Below, piece by piece: positions 20,569 through 29,846 of a stretch of 64,000 nucleotides of DNA. A program made the position numbers and the translations under genes. The stretch comes from Methanobrevibacter cuticularis (GTDB lineage: Archaea; Methanobacteriota; Methanobacteria; Methanobacteriales; Methanobacteriaceae): NCBI RefSeq assembly GCF_001639285.1, contig NZ_LWMW01000087.1, positions 1-64,000 on the forward strand. Reading direction: 5' to 3'. The notes below the pieces were generated by a model. The model was not told the DNA's origin and did no database searches. It saw only the letters and a list, made by a program, of their open reading frames with translations. Each line of letters opens with the position of its first letter. Within the stretch, counting starts at the first letter, position 1.

Positions 20569-21579
20569 TTAATATTTATTTTCTAGTGATTCATCGATGT
20601 ATCTTTTTATAAAAATATCTAGTTCTGAGTCGAATTGACTTTTATTTGATCCTAGCTTAGAAATGTCTGTAAATGTTCCTTTTAATTTTCGACCAGTCCA
20701 ATAAATTTCTTCTTCCACACGTTTTCCGTATCTAGTTCCAAACATTTTAAATAAGGGAAATTTTGTAATTCCATTTGCTCCACTCATCACCAATAGCCCA
20801 ATGTTAGCCAAATTATCAGTCCAAGTTCCACAAATTATCTCTATTTTTGGGAAAGTTAGGCGTATGGTAGCTACAATTCCTGCATAATAGATAGATGATG
20901 GTTGGGATGAATTTTCGAATATTGTCCCCTTATGGGGATTAAGAGAGTAAAAAATTACCCTATTTATTTTATGCTCTTTTATATATTGAATAAGATAAGT
21001 CAAATCTTCTGGACTTTCTCCTAATCCTAAAATGATTGTAATTGCCTTTTTAAAGCCTAAATCTCCAGCCTTATCTAACATTTCACCGATATCACTCAAA
21101 GATTTACTAGGACAGATTTTTTCATGTAATAGGGGATTAGCTATTTCTACTGCTCCAGTTACTCCAACTATCTCTTCTCCATATTTATCTAAATCATTAG
21201 TTATTCCAATGTTTAACCAAACTGGAGATCCAGTTATTTTGAAGATTTTAGTAGCTATTGCTTTTATTTCATCAGTGTCAAAAGAATCATAACCTCCTGA
21301 TAAAAATTCAATATTCCAACCTAAACGTTTACAGAGTTCAGATTCCGCTAATATTGCATTTACTTTTCTTTTAGCTTTTTTTGGATCTTTAATTTTGTTT
21401 TTTTGTGTGCTCATATAGCAGAAGCTACAATCTCCTTTATCACACCACCAAGAAAGAAATAAAGCTCTTTCAAGAGTTACTTCATCATATCCTTCTTTTA
21501 AACTATGTTTATTGGCATTAGTTATTAAATCCAAAGTTTCAAAGTTTTTTATTTTATCTATAACATCCATAGTTTTCAT
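20569..21579 (-). CDS. Radical SAM protein, BioB-like
   Basis: 336 residues. The cluster motif CDKGDCSFCYM (residues about 46-56) is C-x4-C-x2-C instead of the standard C-x3-C-x2-C. EFLSGGYDSFD follows, as does ILGLGESPEDL, which resembles the SAM-binding GxGE element of BioB/HmdB-type proteins. The C-terminal segment (IICGTWTDNLANIGLLVMSGANGITKFP) looks like a BATS-type domain. It probably produces a 5'-deoxyadenosyl radical on a small molecule. The substrate is not evident. No strong ribosome binding site precedes ATG 21579. Confidence 0.8.
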   Translation of the reverse strand: MKTMDVIDKIKNFETLDLITNANKHSLKEGYDEVTLERALFLSWWCDKGDCSFCYMSTQKNKIKDPKKAKRKVNAILAESELCKRLGWNIEFLSGGYDSFDTDEIKAIATKIFKITGSPVWLNIGITNDLDKYGEEIVGVTGAVEIANPLLHEKICPSKSLSDIGEMLDKAGDLGFKKAITIILGLGESPEDLTYLIQYIKEHKINRVIFYSLNPHKGTIFENSSQPSSIYYAGIVATIRLTFPKIEIICGTWTDNLANIGLLVMSGANGITKFPLFKMFGTRYGKRVEEEIYWTGRKLKGTFTDISKLGSNKSQFDSELDIFIKRYIDESLENKY

Positions 21580-22186
21580 TTGATCAAATTTTTTCTAAGA
21601 ATATTTTACTATTTAGTCTATTTATCTAATTCAATTTCTTAGCTATTATTTTTTTAATTATTCTTCTCTGCTCATTAGCTATTATCACCATTTATTATTT
21701 TCATCCTTTAGTTATTATCATCATTTATATTATCATCATTTATTATTTTCAATTGGTGCTATTCATAAGTTTATCCACGAATATTTTAATATTCATTTTT
21801 TAATAATGTTTTAAAAAATTTGTTCATTAAGGATATAATTAATCAATTCTCCAATAATTTTATATCTTATAAAATGAATTAATTATACTATACTAAAATT
21901 ATTAATAATATTATAAAATCATGATTACTAATACCTAGTTATAATTATTTTCTAATTGTTTTATAAATTTAGATTATTAATGATTATTGTAAATTTTATA
22001 TAAAATCTTTATGTTTTGTTCATAATACATAATTTATTAATCATAACTTATTAATGCATAATTTCTAATAAAATTAAATATAAATTACTAAATTAATAAT
22101 TAATAAATTAATCTTAAATGGTAAATAAGTTATTAATATTAACATTATGATATCATATTTATTAAATAATTGATGAAGTGACTTTA
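21580..22186. other. AT-rich intergenic region without visible genes
   Basis: 607 bp between the divergent radical SAM and zinc-ribbon genes. It contains a loose repeat built from ATTATCATCATTTAT (about 21712-21750). I see no ORF, RNA gene or strong inverted repeat. Confidence 0.5.
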
Positions 22187-22846
22187 ATGGTTTTTTGTAG
22201 CTATTGTGGAACTCAAAATCCAGATGGAGAATCAAAATGTGTTAAATGTGGGAAACCATTGAGCTTAATGGGCAATAATCCATCTAATAAACGTAAATAT
22301 GGGGTTAATTCACCTAAATCTAAACTTGGTTCTAATAATCTTAGTTCTAATAGTTATCATCCAGAATCTAATAATTCTGATTCTATTAATAAGCCTATAA
22401 AAGAAAGATATCAAATAAGAGAGAGCAGAAATCCAAATGGTCCTTCCCCAAGAAATAGCTATTCTCCAGAAGCTAACTATCCTCTTGATAGAAATTTCAA
22501 TCAAAACAATTATAATAATGATGTACGCACTAAACTGGATGATTCATTCATATCAAGTCAAAAACAAGGCTACGGAAATCCATATTATCATAGTCAACAA
22601 AATTATGAATCTAAAGAAGTTAGCAAAAGTACAATTGAGTGGGATGTTGTAATTGCCACAGCACTTCTAGTTATAATACTAAGTGCTATTCTTAATAGAT
22701 TTATCCCAACTTTAGGAATTTTTATCTCTTTGATAATGGGATTAATATACATTTTGGTAGCTACTAAATCTAAATTGAGTCTTGTAAAATCTATTCCTTT
22801 AGCTATTGTCATGATTTTAGCAGTTTCTGCTTATTTTTCAATTTGA
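22187..22846 (+). CDS. Zinc-ribbon membrane protein
   Basis: 219 residues from ATG 22187, preceded by an AAGTGACT ribosome binding site that contains the alternative GTG (22178). It starts with a zinc ribbon (FCSYCGTQ...CVKCGKPL), then a Ser/Asn/Pro-rich linker of about 110 residues. Near the C-terminus lie three hydrophobic helices (IATALLVIILSAIL, FISLIMGLIYILVA, IPLAIVMILAVSAY). This architecture is common in methanogen proteins of unknown role. The linker is low-complexity and probably disordered. Confidence 0.7.
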   Translation: MVFCSYCGTQNPDGESKCVKCGKPLSLMGNNPSNKRKYGVNSPKSKLGSNNLSSNSYHPESNNSDSINKPIKERYQIRESRNPNGPSPRNSYSPEANYPLDRNFNQNNYNNDVRTKLDDSFISSQKQGYGNPYYHSQQNYESKEVSKSTIEWDVVIATALLVIILSAILNRFIPTLGIFISLIMGLIYILVATKSKLSLVKSIPLAIVMILAVSAYFSI

Positions 22847-23014
22847 AGATATATTTTGTTGTGAAATTTGAGTAAATTAATTCAAAACATTGGTCTCATA
22901 ATTATCAAAAGGTTTATATACGATGATTATCAACTTAAATATTGCTGTTTAATGTTTGTTAAATTTTAAGCATAGGCTGTTATTAAGTTAAAAATATAGC
23001 TTGGGTTGTCATTT

Positions 23015-23087
<73 letters not shown>

Positions 23088-23092
23088 TTTTT

Positions 23093-23166
<74 letters not shown>

Positions 23167-23214
23167 TTAATATAAGCTTTAAATTCAACTATTTTAAATA
23201 AATGTTCATATTTT

Positions 23215-23292
<78 letters not shown>

Positions 23293-23378
23293 TCTATTAA
23301 TTATTAGTTATATTCTATTTCAAAGAATAATATCATGTTTTAAAGGTTTTTAATGGACATACCTCCTTTTAATCTAAA

Positions 23379-23461
23379 GCGGGGGTGCCCGAGCGGCCAA
23401 AGGGGACAGGCTTAGGACCTGTTGACGCAGGTCTACCAGGGTTCAAATCCCTGCTCCCGCA
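23379..23461 (+). tRNA. tRNA-Leu (TAG)
   Basis: 83 nt with a long variable arm (about 23421-23435), as expected for Leu. Acceptor GCGGGGG/CTCCCGC with one G-T pair, anticodon loop CTTAGGA, T-arm CCAGG-GTTCAAATC-CCTGC region, discriminator A. Confidence 0.95.
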
Positions 23462-23509
23462 TCATTCTTTAAAACTCTTATTAATTCCTTAAATTTATTT
23501 GTAATCAAT

Positions 23510-24028
<519 letters not shown>

Positions 24029-24436
24029 ATGGTCAAAAAAGGTTCAAATGAGGAAAGAGATTTAGTTCATAAATTATGGGAGAAAGAATTTGCAGCTATG
24101 AGGGCTCCAGCTTCAGGAGGAGCTACTAAAAAACCTCTTCCAGATGTTTTGGCGGGAAATGGCACGATATACTTAGCTATTGAAGTTAAATCAACTAGTA
24201 AAGATAAGATTTATATTGATTCACCTCAAATTGATGCTCTTTGTGAATTTTCAGAGATTTTTGGAGCCGAACCTTACTTAGGCATAAAATTCAAGCATAC
24301 TAAATGGCTATTCTTGACTCCAGAAAGAATGGAAAGGACTAGAAGTGATAATTACAAAGTTGAAAAAGATTTAGCTCTAAAAAATGGTTTAGAACTTGAT
24401 GAAATAATAGGAAAAGACAAACAAATCAAATTTTAG
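24029..24436 (+). CDS. hjc: Holliday junction resolvase Hjc
   Basis: 135 residues from ATG 24029; an in-frame GTG at 24017 is a less likely start. Archaeal Hjc pattern: [18 protein letters not shown] with the catalytic Glu, [18 protein letters not shown] with PD, and the IEVKSTSKD motif (E-x-K) of the PD-(D/E)XK nuclease fold, then [15 protein letters not shown]. It cuts four-way DNA junctions in recombinational repair. It stands alone between tRNA genes. Confidence 0.95.
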   Translation: MVKKGSNEERDLVHKLWEKEFAAMRAPASGGATKKPLPDVLAGNGTIYLAIEVKSTSKDKIYIDSPQIDALCEFSEIFGAEPYLGIKFKHTKWLFLTPERMERTRSDNYKVEKDLALKNGLELDEIIGKDKQIKF

Positions 24437-24651
24437 CTATTTTCCTACTATAATTTATAAATATCGAAAAAGACAACCAGATTACTTTTAGCTATTTTTC
24501 AGTCATTGTAAGCTATAAATAATTCTATTTTTAATTTAATTTTAATTACTAAAATGAAGCATAATTTTTTTCAATGTAGTTTTTTTATTTTTATTCTTTT
24601 ATAAATATCCAAACATTTAAATATTAAATTCACAATATATAATTTTATGAT

Positions 24652-24724
<73 letters not shown>

Positions 24725-24771
24725 CGGATTTAATGTTTAAAATCGAATATATTATCTATTTACTAAATAGT

Positions 24772-24911
24772 GGGGTTATAGTGTAATCTGGCATCATCTG
24801 GGACTCCAGTTGTCTTTGAAGAAAAAACGCGCAATCTGACAGTATGATGATCAATTGGAGTACTGAGACATGAGAAATCCCAGGATTGGGGTTCAAATCC
24901 CTGTGACCCCA
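24772..24911 (+). tRNA. tRNA-Trp (CCA) with a box C/D-type intron
   Basis: Acceptor GGGGTTA/TGACCCC, anticodon CCA at 24806-24808, discriminator A. An intron of about 67 nt lies at 37/38 (about 24810-24876). Inside are box motifs CTGA (24835-24838), ATGATGA (24844-24850) and CTGA (24863-24866). The sequence just upstream of the last CTGA is complementary to ACTCCA in the anticodon loop and places C34 at the fifth position, the known rule for guiding Cm34 in archaeal pre-tRNA-Trp. The upstream guide does not match an exon target that I can find. The 3' part serves as integration site for mobile DNA. Confidence 0.92.
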
Positions 24912-24914
24912 TTT
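24800..24914 (+). repeat. Left attachment repeat within tRNA-Trp
   Basis: 115 bp from the anticodon stem through the intron and the 3' exon to three bases past the tRNA. It is repeated directly at 43282-43396 with a single difference (T at 24887, C at 43369). This marks the left edge of the integrated element. Confidence 0.9.
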
Positions 24915-25018
24915 TTTACTCTTTTTTTAGCTATTTACTAATTTTCAGCATTTCAATAAATAATTGGAGTATTTTAAGTAGCTTATAGATTTTAATAGTT
25001 ATTTTTAATCATTGAAAT

Positions 25019-25092
25019 GGTTACAAATTGTAACCGTTTGGTATTACAACTTTTCACAATCTCAAAAATAAGATACGCAGGATTGTGAAAAG
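25019..25092 (+). promoter_or_regulatory. Two inverted repeats before the integrase start
   Basis: A palindrome GGTTACAA-A-TTGTAACC (25019-25035) is followed by a perfect 12-bp inverted repeat, CTTTTCACAATC (25050-25061) and GATTGTGAAAAG (25081-25092), with a 19-nt loop. The second arm ends 3 nt before the integrase ATG. These could be operator or recombinase arm sites, and in RNA the hairpin would cover the ribosome binding region. Confidence 0.6.
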
Positions 25093-25095
25093 ATA

Positions 25096-26298
25096 ATGAA
25101 GTTTTCAGAAACTGATATAAAACTAATGCAATTAATACAAAGAAGAAATTTAGGTAAAGCTAGCATTAGAAAATATAATATTGTTTTTAGAGAAATATAT
25201 GAACTAATTGGAAAAACACCTTCACAGTTAATAGCTGAAGCTAAAAAAGAAGAACAACCATTTAATAATGAAAATGGAATTCCTCAGATATTGGATTTAT
25301 CTGAAAGAAAAGTTAATTCCTACCAACTTTTATATAATAACTTTTTAAAAAGTAAAGGTAATTCTGAAGGGGTTAGAAAACACAAAATAGTATATTTCCG
25401 TGCTCTTTTTAAGGAGTATGATATTAAGCTACCTAAAATGATAAAGTATAATACTTCAATTAGGAGAACTCGAATTAAAGATATACCTTCATGGGATGAT
25501 GTTAAAAAAAGCTTAGATTTTTGTAAAAGCATTAGAGATAAAGCTTTAGTTTTATTAATAGCTACCTCAGGCATGCGAGGAGGAGATATTGTAAGCTTAA
25601 CAATTCAAGATTTTCTTGAAGCAACATCTATTTATAAACATAAATCTAAATTGGATAAACTCTTATCTAAAAACCCTTATGAAATAATACCTTGTTATGA
25701 TTTTTTCCCTGAGAAAACTAAAAAAGAAGGTAACCTTTGTATCACTTTTAATACAGGTGAGTGTAGTTATTTTATTTTTGAGCACCTTAAAGAAAGGATT
25801 AAAGAAGGATGCACAGTTGAATTAGAATCTCCTCTATTTATAAGTAACGGAAGTAGTTCTGATTTTATATCAGCTGATTGGTTAAGAAGGATACTAAAAA
25901 CTTTAAATGCTACCTTAAATTTAGGAAAAGATAAAAATGGTCTTTATGGAAAATTTCGAGGACATAATCTTAGAAAACTATTTTCCACTACTTGTAGGCA
26001 GAATATAACTAATGTTGTTGTTAAAGCTGATAAATACAGTGAATTAGATGTTGTGAGTATATTTACAGGACATGCTCCTCCAAATATGAGTAATTCTGAT
26101 GTTTATGATGCTGTTGATAGTGAAGATAGCTTTGATAGCTACTTAAGAAAAAACTATGAAGCATTAATACCCTACTTAACAATTGATAAAACACAATTCC
26201 TGGTTGAGGAAGAAAATAAAGATTTTGAAAATGAAATTATGAAGATTAAAAATTCAGTTGATGTTTTATTGAATAACAAGGAACAATTAACTTCATAA
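25096..26298 (+). CDS. Tyrosine integrase of element 1
   Basis: 400 residues. SAM-like N-terminal core-binding region (about 1-125) and a catalytic domain with Arg161 (ATSGMRGGDIVSLT), HxxR near residue 290 (GHNLRKLF), the second His in FTGHAPP, and a Tyr in YLRKNYEALIPYL as likely nucleophile. It resembles archaeal integrases such as that of the Methanothermobacter phage psiM2. It is intact and lies 180 bp inside the left attachment repeat, so it is the natural candidate for the tRNA-Trp integration. The gene is not split by integration. Confidence 0.9.
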   Translation: MKFSETDIKLMQLIQRRNLGKASIRKYNIVFREIYELIGKTPSQLIAEAKKEEQPFNNENGIPQILDLSERKVNSYQLLYNNFLKSKGNSEGVRKHKIVYFRALFKEYDIKLPKMIKYNTSIRRTRIKDIPSWDDVKKSLDFCKSIRDKALVLLIATSGMRGGDIVSLTIQDFLEATSIYKHKSKLDKLLSKNPYEIIPCYDFFPEKTKKEGNLCITFNTGECSYFIFEHLKERIKEGCTVELESPLFISNGSSSDFISADWLRRILKTLNATLNLGKDKNGLYGKFRGHNLRKLFSTTCRQNITNVVVKADKYSELDVVSIFTGHAPPNMSNSDVYDAVDSEDSFDSYLRKNYEALIPYLTIDKTQFLVEEENKDFENEIMKIKNSVDVLLNNKEQLTS

Positions 26299-26479
26299 AA
26301 AACTATTCTTTTTTAAATATCTTTTTTTTTATTTTATTTTACTCTATAATAATATCATATTTTTCTTCATTTTATTATATTAAAATCTCAATATATTGAA
26401 ACAATTATAATAAATATATGCTATTAACTATTTCTTCATTTCATCAGATAACAGCTAAAAAAACATACATTATATTGTA

Positions 26480-26660
26480 AAAAAATCACGCTTATTAAAC
26501 TCCGAGCTGGCTGCGATTTAATAGAGAGAAATTATTATTTTTATTTTACCTCTATTAAATATATAACGCCAGATCGTCGTCGAAAGCGACTTTTTTTCAA
26601 GCCTAAAGGGCAATTCGCCAAAAAGAAATTATTTTTTTATATCATGCTTTTTGGCTCATT
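26480..26660. ncRNA. Possible structured RNA region
   Basis: This stretch is clearly richer in G and C than the DNA around it and holds several inverted repeats: GTCGT-CGAAA-GCGAC followed by a run of T (about 26571-26592), and a perfect 9-bp pair GCCAAAAAG (26617-26625) and CTTTTTGGC (26647-26655). No ORF explains it. It could be a small RNA or a DNA site for replication or transfer. The rest of 26299-26801 shows nothing. Confidence 0.35.
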
Positions 26661-26801
26661 GAATAGATATAAAAACATGGTTAAGGGCGTATTGATTAAT
26701 CACGGCTTATTTTAGATATTACTCTTCATTAACTCTACCAAAAAGCTAATACTATATTAAATACAATATAATAATATAGAATAAAGCCAAATAGATGTGG
26801 T

Positions 26802-26945
26802 ATGGTTAAAATGAGAATAAGGCCAACGTATTATACTTCAAGTTTTTATAACACTATTGAAAAAACTGGACTATATCTTTTTTCCTGGAAAGGCCGACGA
26901 AAACCTATTTTTTGTTCATTGAAGAATTTCAGAAAATTTTTTTAA
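26802..26945 (+). CDS. Small basic protein, 47 residues, doubtful
   Basis: ATG-to-TAA frame MVKMRIRPTYYTSSFYNTIE..., rich in Lys, Arg and aromatics. It lies alone in an otherwise empty region of element 1. There is only a weak ribosome binding site (GTGGT). It may be a small DNA-binding or membrane-active peptide, or a chance frame. Confidence 0.3.
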   Translation: MVKMRIRPTYYTSSFYNTIEKTGLYLFSWKGRRKPIFCSLKNFRKFF

Positions 26946-27159
26946 GAGTATATAGTTACTTATTATTAGTGAGTTTTTATAATTTTAGAAAAAGAGTTTA
27001 CTATAATGAATATTTTCTATTGATATAATGGATTATTAGTGCTTTTATTTTAATAGTTATCTTTATTTCTTATAGAAATTTTAATCATATATTTCATATA
27101 ATTAAAAGACATAATTTTTTTCACATGTAATAGTTATTAAGATGTCCATAGATCATACA

Positions 27160-27441
27160 TTATTTATCTAATTCTTCCATGAATTCTATTACTTTTTCTC
27201 CTTCTGGAGTTATTTTATAGTATCTTCCTTTTTTGCTTTGTTCATTCAAACAAATAATAAGACCCTTTTCTTTTAATGAGTTAAGGTATCTACTAAGGTG
27301 AGTATATGATAGATTATCTTTTTTTCTTATTTCTGATGGCATCATTATTTTCTTTTTTAGTATTTTTAAGATTTTTGTCCTGTGTTTTGATAATTTTACG
27401 AAAGATACTTTTTCAATTAGCCCCTCTTCTATTTCATCCAT
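27160..27441 (-). CDS. Winged-helix regulator A of element 1
   Basis: 93 residues. A winged-helix fold is predicted: FVKLSKHRTKILKILKKKIM, then PSEIRKKDNLSYTHLSRYLN (recognition helix), then LKEKGLIICLNEQSKKGRYY (wing). It is a paralog of the protein at 27723-27983 with the same length and layout. ATG is preceded by ATTAAT with no ribosome binding site, so the mRNA may be leaderless. Probably represses element genes. Confidence 0.75.
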   Translation of the reverse strand: MDEIEEGLIEKVSFVKLSKHRTKILKILKKKIMMPSEIRKKDNLSYTHLSRYLNSLKEKGLIICLNEQSKKGRYYKITPEGEKVIEFMEELDK

Positions 27442-27722
27442 ATTAATAGATATTTATTATTTTGATAAAACTACTTAAAGCATCCATTAAGACCCTGTTA
27501 AGACATAGTATTTAAATATTAAAAAATTTATATACAAATAAAATGTTAATAATTTAGAAAAAGATTACAAAATATCACGAGACTTATGGATATGGTTTAA
27601 AAAGTGTATGTAAGTAGCGATAAATAATAAATAAATAGTAAAATGGATTCCAGATTATATTAATAATTGCAGATAAGGAATATTTTCATCTTGGAAAGAA
27701 TATTGTATTTATAATATAATTA

Positions 27723-27983
27723 TTATTTTATGTATTTTAATACTTCTTTTCCTAAATCTGTGATTTGATAGAGTCTTCCTTGAGTTTTTTCAGGATTAAG
27801 GACTATGATAAGTTGTTTTTCTTTTAATTCTTTTAAAGTACGGCTTACATGGTTTATTCTTATCCCGGTGGATTCTGCTATTATTGAAGGAATTTTTAAT
27901 CCTTCTTTCAAATCGATTAATACTTTCATACGATACTTTGACATCTGAACATATGAAATTGCATCAATGGTTTCTTTATCCAT
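27723..27983 (-). CDS. Winged-helix regulator B of element 1
   Basis: 86 residues from ATG 27983. A TTG at 28004 would add seven residues, but the ATG has the same ATTAATATGGAT context as regulator A. Motifs: YVQMSKYRMKVLIDLKEGLK, IRINHVSRTLKELKEKQLI, KTQGRLYQITDLG. It is divergent from the small membrane protein genes that begin at 28136. The two paralogous regulators lie 280 bp apart on the same strand, the pattern expected after a gene duplication. Confidence 0.75.
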   Translation of the reverse strand: MDKETIDAISYVQMSKYRMKVLIDLKEGLKIPSIIAESTGIRINHVSRTLKELKEKQLIIVLNPEKTQGRLYQITDLGKEVLKYIK

Positions 27984-28135
27984 ATTAATAATAAAGTCTT
28001 GCAAAATATTATAACTATTAACACCAAAATATTATATATTTTTACCAAATACACACCAAACTATATATAAGACATTTATCAAAAATTTTCATAAATACAA
28101 TCAATTTTATAATAATTAGAAATAGGTGATAAATA

Positions 28136-28489
28136 ATGCGTTATGAAGATGTTAATTCTAATCAAGAATTAAATCAAAAAGTCACAGACTATGTAGCATT
28201 GGGCTACAAAGTAGAAAATAGAACATCTAGCTATGCAAGATTAGTTAAAAATGATTTTAGTTGGGGAATATTTGTTGTTCTTTTTTTATTTTTATTTATA
28301 ATAGGTGCTCTTATATATTGGGCTGTGAAAAGTGGAAATAAAGATGAAATAATAATCAGAGTTAAAGAAAATGATACTCCAAATCCTATTATTAGTTCCA
28401 ATGCTATTAAATATTGCACAAAATGTGGAGGAGCTATAAACTCTGAAGAAACAAAATTCTGTCCAGAATGTGGAACAGAAATTAATTAG
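28136..28489 (+). CDS. Small membrane protein with C-terminal zinc ribbon
   Basis: 117 residues. The N-terminal 40 residues are soluble; FVVLFLFLFIIGALIYWAV is one membrane helix. A zinc ribbon (YCTKCGGAINSEETKFCPEC) ends the protein. Ribosome binding site TAGGTGAT. It precedes the double-zinc-ribbon gene by 8 bp. Function unknown. The zinc ribbon probably faces the cytoplasm. Confidence 0.7.
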   Translation: MRYEDVNSNQELNQKVTDYVALGYKVENRTSSYARLVKNDFSWGIFVVLFLFLFIIGALIYWAVKSGNKDEIIIRVKENDTPNPIISSNAIKYCTKCGGAINSEETKFCPECGTEIN

Positions 28490-28497
28490 GTGAAACT

Positions 28498-28893
28498 ATG
28501 GCAAAAACAAAGAAATGTATGGATTGTGGAACTTTTAATGAGCAAGATTCTAAGTTTTGTGAAAAATGTGGAAACTCGCTAAATCAAAATGACACAACAA
28601 AACCTCAAGAAAGCACTGTTAATATGATTGATTGTCCTTTTTGTGGGCAAAAAATACCAATGAATTCTGAAAAATGTAGCCATTGTGGTGAGTGGCTTGA
28701 TCCATCTAAAGACAATCCACATGGTGTTTCAATAGTTTTAGGATACATAATTAGTATATTTGGATGGTTAGGATTAATTCCAGCTATTTATTTATTAACT
28801 CGTGTTTCATCTAGTGCTAAAAAGCATGGTGTGATACAATTAGTTCTTAGTATAATTTTTGGGTTTTTGGGCCTGTTTGTTAATTTTTATTAA
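28498..28893 (+). CDS. Double zinc-ribbon membrane protein
   Basis: 131 residues. Two CxxC...CxxC zinc ribbons (CMDCGTFNEQDSKFCEKCG, and CPFCGQKIPMNSEKCSHCG) are followed by two membrane helices (VLGYIISIFGWLGLIPAIY, LVLSIIFGFLGLFVNFY). Operon with the preceding gene. The first 16 codons are duplicated at 28951. The role is unknown; such proteins are common in methanogen genomes. Confidence 0.7.
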   Translation: MAKTKKCMDCGTFNEQDSKFCEKCGNSLNQNDTTKPQESTVNMIDCPFCGQKIPMNSEKCSHCGEWLDPSKDNPHGVSIVLGYIISIFGWLGLIPAIYLLTRVSSSAKKHGVIQLVLSIIFGFLGLFVNFY

Positions 28894-28950
28894 CTTTATT
28901 TTCTCCTAGCTATTATTAAATAAAAAAATGAATGAATGATGTAGTTTTTA

Positions 28951-29001
28951 ATGGTAAAAACAAAGAAATGTATGGATTGTGGAACTTTTAATGAATTATA
29001 G
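28951..29001 (+). pseudogene. Truncated copy of the double zinc-ribbon gene start
   Basis: The frame MVKTKKCMDCGTFNEL-stop is almost identical in DNA to the first 16 codons of the gene at 28498. It ends after the first Cys pair, so it is a partial duplication without function. Confidence 0.75.
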
Positions 29002-29029
29002 TTTTATGAAAATAAAAGGTGATTGAGTT

Positions 29030-29458
29030 ATGGATGATAAAAATTTCGGAATAGGATTAATGGTAGTGTTATTATTACTGGGCATTGTTATTTTTGGAGC
29101 TTATGTTACAAATATTGGTACTGATAGTTCTGATGTAAATATGAACGATTCTATTGATAATGGTTCTAGTTCTGTGGATTCGGATGAAACCAACATCACA
29201 AGCACGGATAGTAGTGAAAAATCTGATAATGCTCCTATTGATACTTCAAGTAGTAGTTCTGGTGGAACAGAAGAGATATTTACTAACAATGTTTTAGAAA
29301 GATATGATTTCGATGGAGATGGAAGAATTTCAAGAAGCGAGTGGAATACATGGTGTTCATATGAAGGATATGACTCTATGAGTAATTGTGATACTAATGG
29401 TGATGGATATTGTAGTAGAAGTGAATTAAATACATATTCGCATAAATATGGATATTAA
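29030..29458 (+). CDS. Membrane-anchored EF-hand protein
   Basis: 142 residues: short N-terminus, one membrane helix (LMVVLLLLGIVIFGAYV) that is either a signal anchor or signal peptide, a Ser/Asp/Thr-rich linker of about 60 residues, and two EF-hand loops with all calcium ligands in place (DFDGDGRISRSE and DTNGDGYCSRSE). Three Cys in the C-terminal domain could form a disulfide. GGTGATT ribosome binding site. It probably binds calcium outside the cell. It is an unusual cargo for an integrated element. Confidence 0.75.
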   Translation: MDDKNFGIGLMVVLLLLGIVIFGAYVTNIGTDSSDVNMNDSIDNGSSSVDSDETNITSTDSSEKSDNAPIDTSSSSSGGTEEIFTNNVLERYDFDGDGRISRSEWNTWCSYEGYDSMSNCDTNGDGYCSRSELNTYSHKYGY

Positions 29459-29544
29459 CTACAGAAAAATGGAACTAATAAAGGATAAAAGTTAGTTATA
29501 TCAAAAGAGGGATAGTTGATATGGAAAAAAATAAAAAATAAGAT

Positions 29545-29580
29545 TATATAGGTGGGGGGACAAGCAACCCCACGTCAACG
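29545..29580 (+). other. GC-rich hairpin
   Basis: GTGGGG and CCCCAC flank a loop of about 10 nt (GGACAAGCAA), closely upstream of the small membrane protein gene. In DNA of this composition a six-pair GC-rich stem is conspicuous. It may be a 5' untranslated structure or a replication signal. Confidence 0.35.
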
Positions 29581-29621
29581 TTCATATCCAAAATATTTAA
29601 AAAATTTTAAGAGGTGAAAAG

Positions 29622-29846
29622 ATGAAATGGAAAAGTTTAGGAATAGCTGGAGGATTAGGAATAACAATGACTTGTTTAGCATTGAGAGAAGCATTATCAG
29701 ATACTACAATATATTTTTTAACACAACATCAAGGTGCAAGAATAGGATATTTACAAGAAATAATTCCATTTATTATAGCTATCGTAATAATTAGCTTTAT
29801 AATATATAAAATAGCTATTGTAGCTGAAGAAAAAGGTTATTTATAG
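29622..29846 (+). CDS. Small two-helix membrane protein
   Basis: 74 residues. Predicted helices GIAGGLGITMTCLALREAL and IIPFIIAIVIISFIIYKIAI. AGAGGTGAAAAG ribosome binding site before ATG. No family recognised. It carries the only AATAGCTATT palindrome found in element 1 (29810). Confidence 0.6.
   Translation: MKWKSLGIAGGLGITMTCLALREALSDTTIYFLTQHQGARIGYLQEIIPFIIAIVIISFIIYKIAIVAEEKGYL

Noticed and set aside
24810-24876. Second guide of the tRNA-Trp intron targeting U39
   Set aside because: The bases before the first CTGA do not pair with the exon around U39, so only the C34 guide is supported here.
26644-26715. 23-codon frame beginning MLFGSLNRYK
   Set aside because: Its start lies inside the hairpin arm at 26647 and it has no initiation signal; better explained as part of the structured region.
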